A DNA stretch of 64,000 nt from Microbulbifer pacificus (GTDB lineage: Bacteria; Pseudomonadota; Gammaproteobacteria; Pseudomonadales; Cellvibrionaceae). The DNA lies in contig NZ_PREV01000026.1 of the NCBI RefSeq assembly GCF_002959965.1, positions 1,991,501 to 2,055,500 on the forward strand. Reading direction: 5' to 3'. This document shows positions 18,868 to 28,115 of this stretch, piece by piece. Made by a program: the position numbers and the translations under genes. The first letter of the stretch is position 1, and every line of letters begins with the position of its first letter. The notes beneath the pieces were generated by a model, which saw nothing but the letters and a program-made list of their open reading frames with translations, was not told the origin of the DNA and did no database searches.

Positions 18868-20736
18868 CTAGTTCGTGACGTGTGGTGATGGATTTGTGAT
18901 GCTTTCGTCGTCGACGGCCGCGGCGCTTTGCGCGCGGTTGCTCGGGGCGTCCCACCCGGGGTCCACGGTACCGGGGTGCGGGTGATGGCTGGCCAGCAAT
19001 CGGCACTGGCCCGCATCCAGCGGTGCCGATGTGGTCCTGTGATCGGTGTGCCAGTAACTGAAGTCCCGGTAGTACAGCTGTGTCTCGCCGTCGAGGGTGC
19101 CGTCGCCGCCGCGAAAGGCGCCGGGGCCGGTATTGCCCTGTGATGGCTTCTGGTTGCGGTTCCAGCGGGGAGGCAGCCCCACAGGGCAGTTATCCAGCAG
19201 GGCCAGCAGGCAACCGCGGTCGTCGGCGACATAGAAGTGTCGCTCCTCGCGGATACTTCTGCCTTCTTCCCCACCGGAGTCGTCGGTGCGTGTCAAACGC
19301 GCCAGCGGGGTGTTGTCCAGTGGGTGGTACAGGAAGTGGGTCGCGGTTCTGCTCTCGCCGACTCGGGACACTTCACGCCAGAGACCGAGACTGGTCCAGT
19401 AGCTGGAAACGCGCCGCTGACGGCGGGAGCGGCGGTGGCTGCTGATTTTCGCCAGTCGGCGCCCGAAAGGATCGTAGCGGAAATAGGTGCTGAAATCGCC
19501 GCACTCGGCACTGTGCATTAATCCCCAGCCATCGAACTGGTAGCTGTAATGCCGTGGCCCGTTGGCGCTCGCACGCACCTCGCTCACCAGATTGCCGCGT
19601 CGGTCGCAGGCGGTTTCGGTTGACGGCGCCTCGCTGTCACTGCGTGTGAAGATAAGCGCTGGCTGCGTGCCGATGGTGCTGGCGGCGTCCGTTTTCCACC
19701 GGCAGTGATCACCGAGCGCAACCTGCTGCAGCAGGCCGCGGACAAAATGTCGCACCAGCTTGTGCTCGCCGAGACTCCATTTCTCGCTGCCGATACTTTC
19801 GGTATTTCTTTCGCCAGTCGGGTCATCCGCGTTTTCGGTGGATATGTGTTCCCGCTCGGTGCGCAGTAGCATTTCACCATTCACGTCCACGCCGTAGAGG
19901 GCGCCGCCAGCGGCGAAGATGTAGTTGATACTGACTTCGTCGGAACCGGCTCCCCTGAGCCAGCCGCGCGCGTCGTATTCGTAGTGAATGCTGAGACTTT
20001 CGCGGCGGTTGTCGATGTTGACGTCGTGGTGCTCGGCTGCAAGGCGGTTGCAGCGGTCGTACTGGAAACGCAGGTGGCAGCCATTGTTGGAAGCCTGCGA
20101 CAGTCGACCGGCGTCGTCGAAATGAAAGCGGCAGTATTGACCGCTGTTGTTGCGGATTTTTTCCAGCGCACCGTCCGCGCGGTACTCGAGATACCAGTGG
20201 TTGTCGCTGTCGCGATATTCGCTCACGCGCCCGTTCGCGTCATACTGCCACTCCCGTTGCCGACAGGCATTGTCGGAAAATTCCCGCAATCGCCCGCAGC
20301 GGTCGTAGCGCCAGAGGAAACGGCCACCATCGGTTTCCAGCGCCGACAGGCGCCCGCGAAGATCGTAATTGAGGTACCAGGAACTTCCCCCGGCAAAGCG
20401 CAGGTGGCGCACAAGGTTGTGCCCATCGTTCTGCCACTGCAGCAATGGCGCTGCGCCGGCACTTTCACCGATGGCGCAGGCGCGCCCCTGATCGTCGTAG
20501 GTTACGAAAAATATGGCACCGGCAATTTCTGCGCGCTTCAGCAGACCTTTTTCATCATAGTGCCAGTGCCTGTCTGGCAGATCCGGCCGGTGGCCGCCGC
20601 TACAACCAGTGAACCGGCCCGCGCTGTCGTAGGTGAAGCGGTGGTGGCAATCACCCTGCTGCAGTGCGACAAGCTGGGATTGCGCATCCCACTGCAGTGA
20701 TGTGATTCCGGACTCGGGGTCCGTCAGTTGCTGCAA
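18868..20736 (-). pseudogene. RHS/YD-repeat protein, C-terminal part (separated from the N-terminal part by a frameshift)
   Basis: This frame continues the RHS shell protein begun at 22202. Clear YD repeats run through it (for example RFTYDSAGRFTG, WRYDRCGRLREFSD, FRYDPFGRRLAK). Homologous sequence actually starts further upstream, near 20885 (RLRTVVTSGETSEATRW), before the first Met of this frame at 20736. The end does not contain a recognisable RHS core-end motif of the DPxGxxGGxNxYxY type or a toxin domain; it finishes with a His/Pro/Ala-rich tail. Such proteins encapsulate T6SS or polymorphic toxins. Here no toxin tip is evident, so this copy may be decayed or a sequencing error may split it. 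Confidence 0.75.
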
Positions 20737-22202
20737 CTGTCCGCGTTCGTTGTATTCGCACAGCCATTTCTGGCCCGAGGGATCTGTGATGCCTGTGGGT
20801 TGCGACTGCTCGCCATAATTGAACGTCCAGCGCGTGGCTTCCGAGGTCTCTCCGCTCGTAACGACAGTGCGCAGGCGCCCTGGCTGTCATAGGCGAAGCG
20901 CCGGTGATGACCGTTGCGGGTCTGCCGCAGCAAACGACCGAATTCGTCGTGACGGAACAGGGTGCGCTGGCCGTCCAGATCCTGTCGCAGGCACAGGTTG
21001 CGATAGTGGTCGTAGAGAAAACGGGTTTCGTGTTGCGCCTGCTGCTCCTGTATGAGGTTGCCGCGTTCGTCGAACTGCCAGTGAATGTCGTGCTGGTCGG
21101 CGCTGCTCAGCGTGCACCGTCGCCGCGATGCCTGCCAGTGAAGTTTCAGTTCGAGGGCATTCTGATGTAGCTGATGGCAGCGACCGATCCGGTCGAAGGA
21201 AAAGCGAATCGTGCCTGCAGGCGATGAGAGCGATGTGAGTTGCGCACGTTCATAGTGATAACGTTCGCGCTGGTTGCGGGCCTCTGCGCTGATCAGCTGC
21301 CGCTCTTCATCGAAGTCATAATGACAGAGCGGTATATCCTCACCAGCTTGGGTATTGATGATTTTCGTCAACTGCCCGCCGTCAAAAATACATTCCAGTG
21401 TGCGGCCCCAGGAGGTAATGATCCGGTGTGGCTGGCCGTTACGGTAATCCACGCTGAGTGTATTGCCGTACGCATCGCGGATTTCACACAGGGGAGCGCT
21501 GTGTCCGGTGCCGTCGGCACGAAATATCTTGTCGGTGGTACCGAACCCGCCAATACGAAAGCTGTGCAGGCTCTGGCGCAGCAGGTAAAGGCGTTCGCAG
21601 CGGTTGTAGGTGGCGTGTCCGATCGCCGGCAGATCGAACGCGATAATGCGCCCCTCGGCGGTGTGCAGTACGACTTTGCGCTCCGTTTCGCTGGCCGCAT
21701 CCGGCAACTGCAGCGACTCGCTCAGTGTGTGCCGCCAACCGTTGCCGAGTCCCTGCGGTGTTTCCGAACTCTGGCGATAAAAACGTTGCCAGCGAAACGG
21801 GAAAGGGCCGGGCAGTTGAAAGTCGGTCCTGGAAAACGCCAGCTCGCCATTAGCAGCGATAACGTGGTCCGCAACGCGCTGGCACTGGGCAAGCGTCGGC
21901 AGCGTATCACCGCGAAAATTGTGCCCGGGATAATTGCAGAACCTGATCGGTATTCCCGGTGGCAAATGCAATTGCGATACCTGTGGTGCCAGCGCCAGTG
22001 TGTAGCGCATGGGGGTGATTTGCGGTGGTCGCGGCCACAGTGGATTGAGTATTCCGGCGGGCGCGCCTGTGTGGGGCTTGCGCGCGAGGTTGTCGAGCCA
22101 GCGACAGAGGCCGACCGCATCTCCGGGGTTCTCAGGCAAACCTGGTGGAAAAAGCTCTGTGAGAAGCGATGGAATAAAATCGACCAGACGATCCGGTGTC
22201 AT
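20724..22202 (-). pseudogene. RHS repeat protein, N-terminal part (frameshifted near 20880)
   Basis: The N-terminal part contains a DUF6531-like entry domain (ELAFSRTDFQLPGPFPFRWQ and QGLGNGWRHTLSESL) followed by YD repeats up to RRFAYDSQG. After that the frame turns into low-complexity residues (ALSLRAERPRKPRAG) until its stop, while the next frame carries on with perfect YD-repeat sequence. One base missing around 20876-20886 explains both. No PAAR domain precedes it. It lies 130 bases downstream of the phosphatase gene on the same strand, beside the T6SS, which suggests it was a T6SS cargo or shell protein. Confidence 0.8.
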
Positions 22203-22332
22203 GTCGTTTACTCATAAAGTTCATAAATGCCGCGTAGCATTCTGTGTTAACACCCCATGTCAACATCCTGGGTCACAGTGCTGTTCATGGCGTGCCGTTG
22301 ATATCCGTGGTCCTGAAATTTGGAAGTGGCCA

Positions 22333-23199
22333 TCAGCGCTGCATCTTGCGCACGGTAATGTCTTCTTTGTGTTTCGGTTTCAGTGTGATCGGATCTCCGG
22401 AAAATTCGGCCGCCGCATCGCTGCGGCTGCAGAATTCAATGATGCCGGCACTGATGTTGTCGCGCCCGCCGCACTGGTTGGCATCTTCGATGAAGTGGTA
22501 CACACATTCGAGTGCTGGACGATAGGTGGCCAGTACACGTTCGATGACCGGATCATCCAGATATTCCGTAAGGCCGTCGCTGCACAGGAACAAAAGCGCA
22601 CTTTCTGTCAGCGTCCAGCTGTTCACGGTCGCCTCCACCTGTTCGGCGACACCCAGTGCGCGGGTAATGTGGTTTCTTACCTGGGACGATTGTGCCTGTT
22701 CCGGCGTCAGCTGACCCAAGTCGATCATCTCCTGTACCACACTGTGGTCGCGGGTGAGCCGTTGCAGTCCGTATTTGTTCCACAGATATGCGCGGGAATC
22801 GCCGATGTGCGCGACGATCAGAAAATCCTGCCAGATGACAACGGTAACCAGCGTTGTACCCATCTGCGAGAACTGGGGACGCGTTTGCTTGGTATCGAGA
22901 ATTTTTCGGTTGGCGATGCCGATGGCTTCCACCAGTGCCGCGCGCAACATCAATTGTTGCTGATGCGGGGGGCAGGCAAGAAAAGTGGTATTGAGCAATG
23001 CGTTCAGTTGGCTTTGCAGTGTGTCGGCGGCAATCGCACTGGCGGTGGCGCCACCACTGTAGCCGCCCATACCGTCGGCAATAACGACGTAGGCAAAGGG
23101 GTGATGCGGGTCGCTGTGGCAGCGAATACTGTCTTCATTTTCCTCGCGCACCTGACCGATATCCGTGCGCCCGTTGACAGCCAGCCTGATGGGCTCCAT
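22333..23199 (-). CDS. pppA: PP2C-family Ser/Thr protein phosphatase of the T6SS (PppA/Stp-like)
   Basis: The 288-residue protein has all PP2C metal-site motifs: REENEDS, VIADGMGGYSGG, AHIGDSRAYLW, LFLCSDGLTEYL and CGGRDNIS. In P. aeruginosa the equivalent PppA removes the phosphate that kinase PpkA places on the FHA protein, switching the secretion apparatus off. The same trio is present here, with TagH at 25762 and the kinase at 50921, so a similar antagonistic role is likely. It is divergently transcribed from the T6SS operon and shares its 206-base promoter region. There is no signal peptide, so it is cytoplasmic. Confidence 0.9.
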   Translation of the reverse strand: MEPIRLAVNGRTDIGQVREENEDSIRCHSDPHHPFAYVVIADGMGGYSGGATASAIAADTLQSQLNALLNTTFLACPPHQQQLMLRAALVEAIGIANRKILDTKQTRPQFSQMGTTLVTVVIWQDFLIVAHIGDSRAYLWNKYGLQRLTRDHSVVQEMIDLGQLTPEQAQSSQVRNHITRALGVAEQVEATVNSWTLTESALLFLCSDGLTEYLDDPVIERVLATYRPALECVYHFIEDANQCGGRDNISAGIIEFCSRSDAAAEFSGDPITLKPKHKEDITVRKMQR

Positions 23200-23306
23200 G
23201 TCTGTCGCTGCTCCATGCCATGTTCTGAAAAACGAGAGTCCGTTCCGCTCTCGATCGAAATTCCGGTGATTGAATGCGGCAATGTTAACTTGCCAGCGCG
23301 GAAGGT

Positions 23307-23383
23307 TTGAATTTTTTTTGAATCATTTGCAATAATGCCGATCCTTTCCGGTAATGGACTCGCAGTTGGTACAGCTGTACAAA
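23307..23383 (+). promoter_or_regulatory. Candidate T6SS operon promoter with dyad operator
   Basis: In the divergent spacer before the first T6SS gene, TTGAAT (23307-23312) and AATAAT (23331-23336) are spaced by 18 bases and resemble a sigma-70 promoter reading to the right. Downstream, TTGGTACAGCTGTACAAA (23366-23383) is an 18-base dyad with one mismatched pair and a perfect 12-base core, GTACAGCTGTAC. Related GGTAC-N4-GTAC dyads occur at 34612-34629, 34721-34734 and 50634-50651. The position after the presumed transcription start suits a repressor site. Confidence 0.5.
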
Positions 23384-23405
23384 TAAAAAAGGATTTTTTG
23401 GCAAA

Positions 23406-24230
23406 ATGCCTCGTCTCCCGAGACTGAACCTGATTGATGTTCCCCAGCATATTGTGCAAGTCGGTCACAACAATCTGCCGTGCTTCTTCGACGATGAGGA
23501 TTATCTTTTTTATCTGGCCAGCCTGCGCAGTGCGGCGGACCAGTATCGGGTTGAAGTTCACGCCTACGTACTGCTGCCAAATATGATTCAGATCATCGCC
23601 ACCCCCCGGGTTCCCGAGGGTATTCCGTCGATGATGCAATCACTCGGGCGCCGCTATGTGCAGTTTGTCAATCATCGATATCGGCGCTCCGGTACCTTGT
23701 GGGCGGGACGTTATAAATCAAGCCTGATCGACTCGGACGCCTACCTGCTTACCTGTTATCGCTATGTGGAGTTGCGCCCACTCTATCTCGGCCTGGCGGA
23801 TTCGCTCGGCGCCTATGCCTGGTCCAGTTTCAATCATCACGCCAGCAGTGAAGACAGCGATGTAATTACCGATCACAGGCTTTATCTCGAACTTGGCGAC
23901 ACCCCGCGCACGCGCGCCGAGGCCTATCGCAAACTGTTTCGCTATCGCTTTGATCGCCGGTTGCTCGAATATATTGCGGAGACCATCAAGCTGGGTCAGG
24001 TGCTGGGGGGCGATGTGTTCAAGGATAAAATTGAACAGATCGCGAATCAGCGCGTGCGTCCGCTGAAGCGCGGCCGGCCTAGAAAAAACGCTCCAGGAAA
24101 AAGCACGTCAGAAAACAACACAAAGCAAACGGCGGAAAAGCCGGCGGTCCACCAGCCGGAAAACGAAAAATCCGGCGTCGATCGAAAAGGTGAAAAGGTG
24201 TTCGCCAGGGAAATGGAATCAGGAATATGA
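23406..24230 (+). CDS. REP-associated Y1 transposase-like protein lacking HUH histidines, first gene of T6SS operon
   Basis: The 274-residue product clearly belongs to the REP-associated tyrosine transposase family: PRLNLIDVPQHIVQVGHNN, MMQSLGRRYVQFVN and RRSGTLWAGRYKSSLID align with its signatures. The active site is altered. The family motif Asn-His-x-His appears as N59-M60-I61-Q62, so both metal-binding histidines are missing, and the segment normally ELNPVRA after the Tyr is ELRPLYL, although Tyr120 is kept. The tail contains the AT-hook-like KRGRPRKN and is rich in Lys and Glu. Its stop overlaps the next gene by four bases (ATGA), so it is translated with the T6SS operon. A domesticated DNA- or RNA-binding protein is the likeliest interpretation. 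Confidence 0.82.
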   Translation: MPRLPRLNLIDVPQHIVQVGHNNLPCFFDDEDYLFYLASLRSAADQYRVEVHAYVLLPNMIQIIATPRVPEGIPSMMQSLGRRYVQFVNHRYRRSGTLWAGRYKSSLIDSDAYLLTCYRYVELRPLYLGLADSLGAYAWSSFNHHASSEDSDVITDHRLYLELGDTPRTRAEAYRKLFRYRFDRRLLEYIAETIKLGQVLGGDVFKDKIEQIANQRVRPLKRGRPRKNAPGKSTSENNTKQTAEKPAVHQPENEKSGVDRKGEKVFAREMESGI

Positions 24231-25756
24231 GTCGGGCAACGATAAATACTGCAGGTTCCATTTTTGGAGCGGGCTCTACGAGTGAAAAGTTGCAAAGTTT
24301 GCACGATGGTTCCATTTCGGGTGGCGCCCGTTTGAAGGTCGCCGTCGTCGGTGATTTCAGCGGTCGCACCAGCCGTCAGCAATGCGAGCCGGAAACGATT
24401 GCCACCCGGACCGCGTATCGCCTGCGCAAAGACAATTTTGAAGCACTGTTCGAGCGGTTGCAGGTCGGTGTGCAGTTGCCGTTGATGGAAGAGCCTCTCT
24501 GGCTTCTGGAATTCGATGACCTGCATCCGGACTACCTGTACCAGCGCGTACCGTTGTTCCGGCAATTTATCGAGCTGGAAAAGCAGTTGCTGACGCCGGC
24601 CGAATTCGACCGTGCCGCGGAGGAAATCCGCCAGTGGAGCCCCGAACTTCGCGCACTGGACAGCGCGAGTGGCGCGCCCGCCGGCGACGGCCTCGGCGCG
24701 CGCTCGATGCTGGATGCCATTCTCGCCGGCGATGGTTATCGCCACCGGTATCAGGTCAGTGCTCAGGGGCAGATCGATCAGCTGATCAAGGACATCGTCG
24801 CGCCCTATGTGCAGGCGAAGCCGGATGCGAATCAGGGTGTTTATCTCGACGCCGTTACCCAGGCCGCATCGGAAGCCATGCGCAAGATCATGCACCACAG
24901 CGATTTCCGTCAGCTGGAGGCCAGTTGGCGCAGTCTGCGCCTGCTGCTGCGCAGGCTTGAGGATCACCCCGGGCTGGAACTGCACCTGATCGATATCAGC
25001 AAGGCCGAAATCCTGGCGGATCTTGCGCAGGCGGAAAGTGACCTGGAGCAGTCGCAACTGTTCCAGCGTCTGGTGACGCGTGAGGCGGTGGCGGGCAGCG
25101 GACCTTACAACCTCATTCTCGGCGATTTTTTTGTGACCGACGAAGAGCGCGACCTGCATATGCTGATCGATCTCGCCACCCTGGCCGAGGCCGCCGGCAG
25201 CGCCGTGGTGCTGGGTGGCGACAGTCGACTGGCGGGCTGCACCAGTCTCGCCGGTTCCATGGACCCGGACGACTGGCACTACCCGTTTGCGGAGGATTTT
25301 GCCGATAGCTGGCAGGCGCTGCGGGCCTATCCGTCCTGCGAACATATCGCCCTGGCCGCGCCCCGCTTCATGCTGCGGCTGCCCTACGGCGCCGATACCG
25401 CCAGTACGGAAACCTTCGCCTTTGAGGAGCTGACCCCGGAGCTGGGCCACCAGTATTACCTGTGGGGCAATGGCGCCTATCTGCTGGCGCTGTCCCTGTG
25501 CGCAGAGTTTGTTGCCGCGGGCCGCCCCTGCGGAGTGAATGCCGCGCGTTATGGAGACCTGCCGCTGCACCTGCGTACTCTGCCGCAGGGAAAATGGATG
25601 ACGCCCTGTGCCGAGGCGCTGATGACCGACCGCGGCGCCGCGCGTTTTCAATCGGCTGGGCTCAGTACCCTGCGCTCGGTACAGGGGCGCGATGAAATCC
25701 TGTTGCCGAAACTGCAATCCCTGTGCGGAACCCCGCTCAAAGGGCCCTGGAGCTGA
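24227..25756 (+). CDS. TssB-like/TssC-like fusion protein of the T6SS
   Basis: The 509-residue protein is a distant sheath-protein relative. Residues 35-85 resemble TssB (LKVAVVGDFSG, then LRKDNFEALFERL, compare [10 protein letters not shown] and [13 protein letters not shown] in TssB at 37087). From about residue 180 it follows TssC (IMHHSDFRQLEASWRSL, GPYNLILGDFFV, LPYGADTASTETFAFEE, YYLWGNGAYLLAL). The C-terminal sheath-core region of TssC is shortened. Two complete TssC proteins are encoded later, so this is not the main sheath subunit. It could cap, seed or regulate the sheath. It overlaps the preceding transposase-like gene by four bases. Confidence 0.78.
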   Translation: MSRATINTAGSIFGAGSTSEKLQSLHDGSISGGARLKVAVVGDFSGRTSRQQCEPETIATRTAYRLRKDNFEALFERLQVGVQLPLMEEPLWLLEFDDLHPDYLYQRVPLFRQFIELEKQLLTPAEFDRAAEEIRQWSPELRALDSASGAPAGDGLGARSMLDAILAGDGYRHRYQVSAQGQIDQLIKDIVAPYVQAKPDANQGVYLDAVTQAASEAMRKIMHHSDFRQLEASWRSLRLLLRRLEDHPGLELHLIDISKAEILADLAQAESDLEQSQLFQRLVTREAVAGSGPYNLILGDFFVTDEERDLHMLIDLATLAEAAGSAVVLGGDSRLAGCTSLAGSMDPDDWHYPFAEDFADSWQALRAYPSCEHIALAAPRFMLRLPYGADTASTETFAFEELTPELGHQYYLWGNGAYLLALSLCAEFVAAGRPCGVNAARYGDLPLHLRTLPQGKWMTPCAEALMTDRGAARFQSAGLSTLRSVQGRDEILLPKLQSLCGTPLKGPWS

Positions 25757-25761
25757 GTGAT

Positions 25762-27402
25762 ATGGACCTGCTGCTCTCTGTGGTTGCCGACCCCGACGGC
25801 GCCAACATGCTCAAACACACCCGGTTGTTCAAAACGGAGGGCGGCAGTTTTGGCCGCGCCGATAGCAACGACTGGGTATTGCCCGATCCGCAGCGGGTGG
25901 TGTCGTCGCGCCACGGCGAGATCATCTTCGCCGACAATCAATATTTTCTGGTGGACCAGAGCACCAATGGCACCTATCTCAATCAGTCCGGCGAGCCGCT
26001 GGGCAAGGGAAACCGCAGGCCGCTGAAAGACGGCGACATCATCGCCGCCGGCGACTACCAGCTGAAAGTGAGCATCCGCCAGCCGAAACCGGAGGGGGGG
26101 CTGCCCTCGGGGCTCGGCAGCGCGGATTTCCTGGACGCGGCCGACCGCACAACCTTCAGCTCCGCCGCCGCTGCCAAAATGCAGAGCGCGCAGGAGGCGA
26201 AGCAACTGGACAGCTGGTTGGAGCCCGCCAGTGGCGAGGACAAAAACCAGACCGGTGAATGGGGATATCTGGTTTCCGGTCAGTCCGCAGACTCCTTTGA
26301 CAATTTTCTCGGGCAGGAATCCTCCACCGACCCGCTGCAGGCGCTGAACGCGCCATCGGGTACCACCGGCAATGATTTTGACCCCCTGGGTGGCTTTGGT
26401 GGCGGACACAAGCCCGCTACGGTCAACTCCTGGGGTGACGATGACGCCTGGTGGAAGGACGGCAGCGTCGACGATCACGCGCCCGCTCACAACCATGCGA
26501 TGCAGTTCAGCGCGAAGCCCACAGTGTCCGCGCGGCAGCAATCGCCGGCGCCGCAGTCCGAAGTTGCCACCGCATCCGTGTCGCACGCCGAACACAATCC
26601 CTTTGCGGAATCCTTTTCCGCCATCGCCGGCGAGCAGGTGCAGGGCGCGCCGGGATTTGATATGCCCGCAGCTACTGCACCGTCATCAGCTCCCGCGGCA
26701 ACGCCAGCGTCCGCTGGATTTGCCGGGGCGTCCCAGCAATTTGCACCGCTACCCGGCACCTTGCAGGCTCCGCAACCGCAACCGCAACCGCAACCGCAAT
26801 CTCAATCCGCGGCCCAGTCCTCCGTGCTGACCGCGGTGCTGGCAGAAAAGCTCGGGCTCAAACTGAGCGCGGAACAGTGCCGGCAACTGGAGCAGCAGAG
26901 TGCGGAAATCGTCGAGGAAACGGTCTCGCGATTGATCCACCTGCTGCGCGCGCGTACCAGTATCAAGAACGAGCTGCGCGTACAGCGCACCATGATCCAG
27001 ACCGAGGCCAACAACCCGCTGAAATTCAGCGCCAGCGCGCGCGATGCGCTGAGTGTGATGTTTTCCGGCAACGGCGCCTTCATGGCACCGGTCGAGGCGG
27101 TGCGCGACAGCTTCGATGATCTGTCCGATCACCAGGTGGCGGTGCTCGCGGGAATGCGCGCGGGCTACGACGCCATGCTGCGCTTTTTCAATCCCGAACA
27201 GGTGGTGCGCCGCAGCGGCAATCAGGGCGGTGTCTTTGCCAGCAAGAGCGCGCGCAACTGGGAAAACTTTGTGGAGATGTACAAGGATCTGGTGAGCGAT
27301 CCCGACGCCTGCTATCGCAAGCTGTTCGGGGATGAATTTGCATCCACCTATGAAAGCCAGCTTTCGGAGCTGAAAAACGCGCGCCATTTCAGCAAAAGCT
27401 GA
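25762..27402 (+). CDS. tagH: T6SS-associated FHA domain protein TagH (Fha)
   Basis: This 546-residue cytoplasmic scaffold has an N-terminal FHA domain with GRADSNDWVLPD, VSSRHGEI and QSTNGTYLN, which binds phosphothreonine. A long low-complexity linker (about 115-365, including a PQPQPQPQ tract) joins it to the TagH C-terminal domain (LTAVLAEKLGLKLSAEQ to ELKNARHFSKS). In P. aeruginosa, phosphorylation of Fha1 by PpkA promotes assembly of the apparatus and PppA reverses it. Matching kinase and phosphatase genes flank this cluster. The ATG at 25762 is chosen because it lies just past the upstream stop and gives a normal FHA N-terminus; no clear ribosome-binding site is visible, which suggests translational coupling. 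Confidence 0.92.
   Translation: MDLLLSVVADPDGANMLKHTRLFKTEGGSFGRADSNDWVLPDPQRVVSSRHGEIIFADNQYFLVDQSTNGTYLNQSGEPLGKGNRRPLKDGDIIAAGDYQLKVSIRQPKPEGGLPSGLGSADFLDAADRTTFSSAAAAKMQSAQEAKQLDSWLEPASGEDKNQTGEWGYLVSGQSADSFDNFLGQESSTDPLQALNAPSGTTGNDFDPLGGFGGGHKPATVNSWGDDDAWWKDGSVDDHAPAHNHAMQFSAKPTVSARQQSPAPQSEVATASVSHAEHNPFAESFSAIAGEQVQGAPGFDMPAATAPSSAPAATPASAGFAGASQQFAPLPGTLQAPQPQPQPQPQSQSAAQSSVLTAVLAEKLGLKLSAEQCRQLEQQSAEIVEETVSRLIHLLRARTSIKNELRVQRTMIQTEANNPLKFSASARDALSVMFSGNGAFMAPVEAVRDSFDDLSDHQVAVLAGMRAGYDAMLRFFNPEQVVRRSGNQGGVFASKSARNWENFVEMYKDLVSDPDACYRKLFGDEFASTYESQLSELKNARHFSKS
26770..26799 (+). repeat. Hexanucleotide microsatellite in tagH linker
   Basis: Five perfect tandem CCGCAA units encode a Pro-Gln repeat in the disordered linker of TagH. 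Because the unit is six bases long, slippage would change linker length without breaking the frame. Confidence 0.9.
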
Positions 27403-27453
27403 GTGTGCTGTGAGCCGCCGCCCACTGCGGCGAAAAAAAAACAGGAGAACACT

Positions 27454-28032
27454 GTGAAATTTCAAAAACTGCTGCAACTGCTGTTGGTATCGGTGCTTGC
27501 GATCGCGCTCAGCGCCTGTCAGACCACCCGCCGTACCCTGAATCTTGATACCAGCCTGGCGCTGGATGTAAACATCGCCAGCGATGTAAACCCGGACAGT
27601 GACGGGAGGGCGTCACCAGTGGTACTCCGTGTATTCATGCTCGCGGACGACCGCCAGTTTTCCCGCGAGGAGTTTCTCAATCTCTACGAAAACGCCCCGT
27701 CGCGCCTCGGCAAGGACCTGATCGACACCGTCATCCTCAAAGAATTTGCCCCCGGCGAGCAGCGGGTGGAACAGTTGGCGCTGACGCCGGAAGTGAAATA
27801 TATCGGCCTGCTGGCGGAGTTTGTGCAGTACCAGGAGGCCGATGCGCTGATGCTGCTGCCGATTACCGATCACAAAAGAAATGCCTATGCCATCTCACTC
27901 GTGGGCACGCGCATGGCGTCGGCGGAGGCGCTGGACATGCGCGGTCGGGCGACGGCCGGGAGCAAGAAAAAAGACGAGGGAACGGTCACGATTTCCAGCG
28001 CCGAGTATGAGCGCCTGCGCAAAGCGCAGTAG
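27454..28032 (+). CDS. tssJ: T6SS outer-membrane lipoprotein TssJ
   Basis: TssJ anchors the membrane complex to the outer membrane by binding TssM. The GTG at 27454 is chosen because AGGAG lies six bases upstream and the product then starts with a clean lipoprotein signal (VKFQKLLQLLLVSVLAIALSAC), lipobox LSAC with Cys around residue 22. The mature part fits the TssJ transthyretin-like fold: SPVVLRVFMLADDRQF, an acidic loop, then KYIGLLAEFVQYQEAD. The product has 192 residues, with a Lys/Glu-rich C-terminal extension (KKKDEGTVTISSAEYERL) beyond the usual domain. tssK follows after 83 bases. Confidence 0.9.
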   Translation: MKFQKLLQLLLVSVLAIALSACQTTRRTLNLDTSLALDVNIASDVNPDSDGRASPVVLRVFMLADDRQFSREEFLNLYENAPSRLGKDLIDTVILKEFAPGEQRVEQLALTPEVKYIGLLAEFVQYQEADALMLLPITDHKRNAYAISLVGTRMASAEALDMRGRATAGSKKKDEGTVTISSAEYERLRKAQ

Positions 28033-28115
28033 CCAACTTCACGACTGGCCGGGTTCCACCATTTCTCACACTAAATTCGCAAGGCAATTGCCTGGCGCCG
28101 CAACAAGGACAGCGT

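Noticed and set aside
23406..24230. Active insertion sequence
   Set aside because: The HUH histidines are absent, no terminal repeats or target duplication flank the gene, and it is coupled to the T6SS operon.
26770..26799. CRISPR-like short repeat array
   Set aside because: The six-base units have no spacers and encode a Pro-Gln linker.
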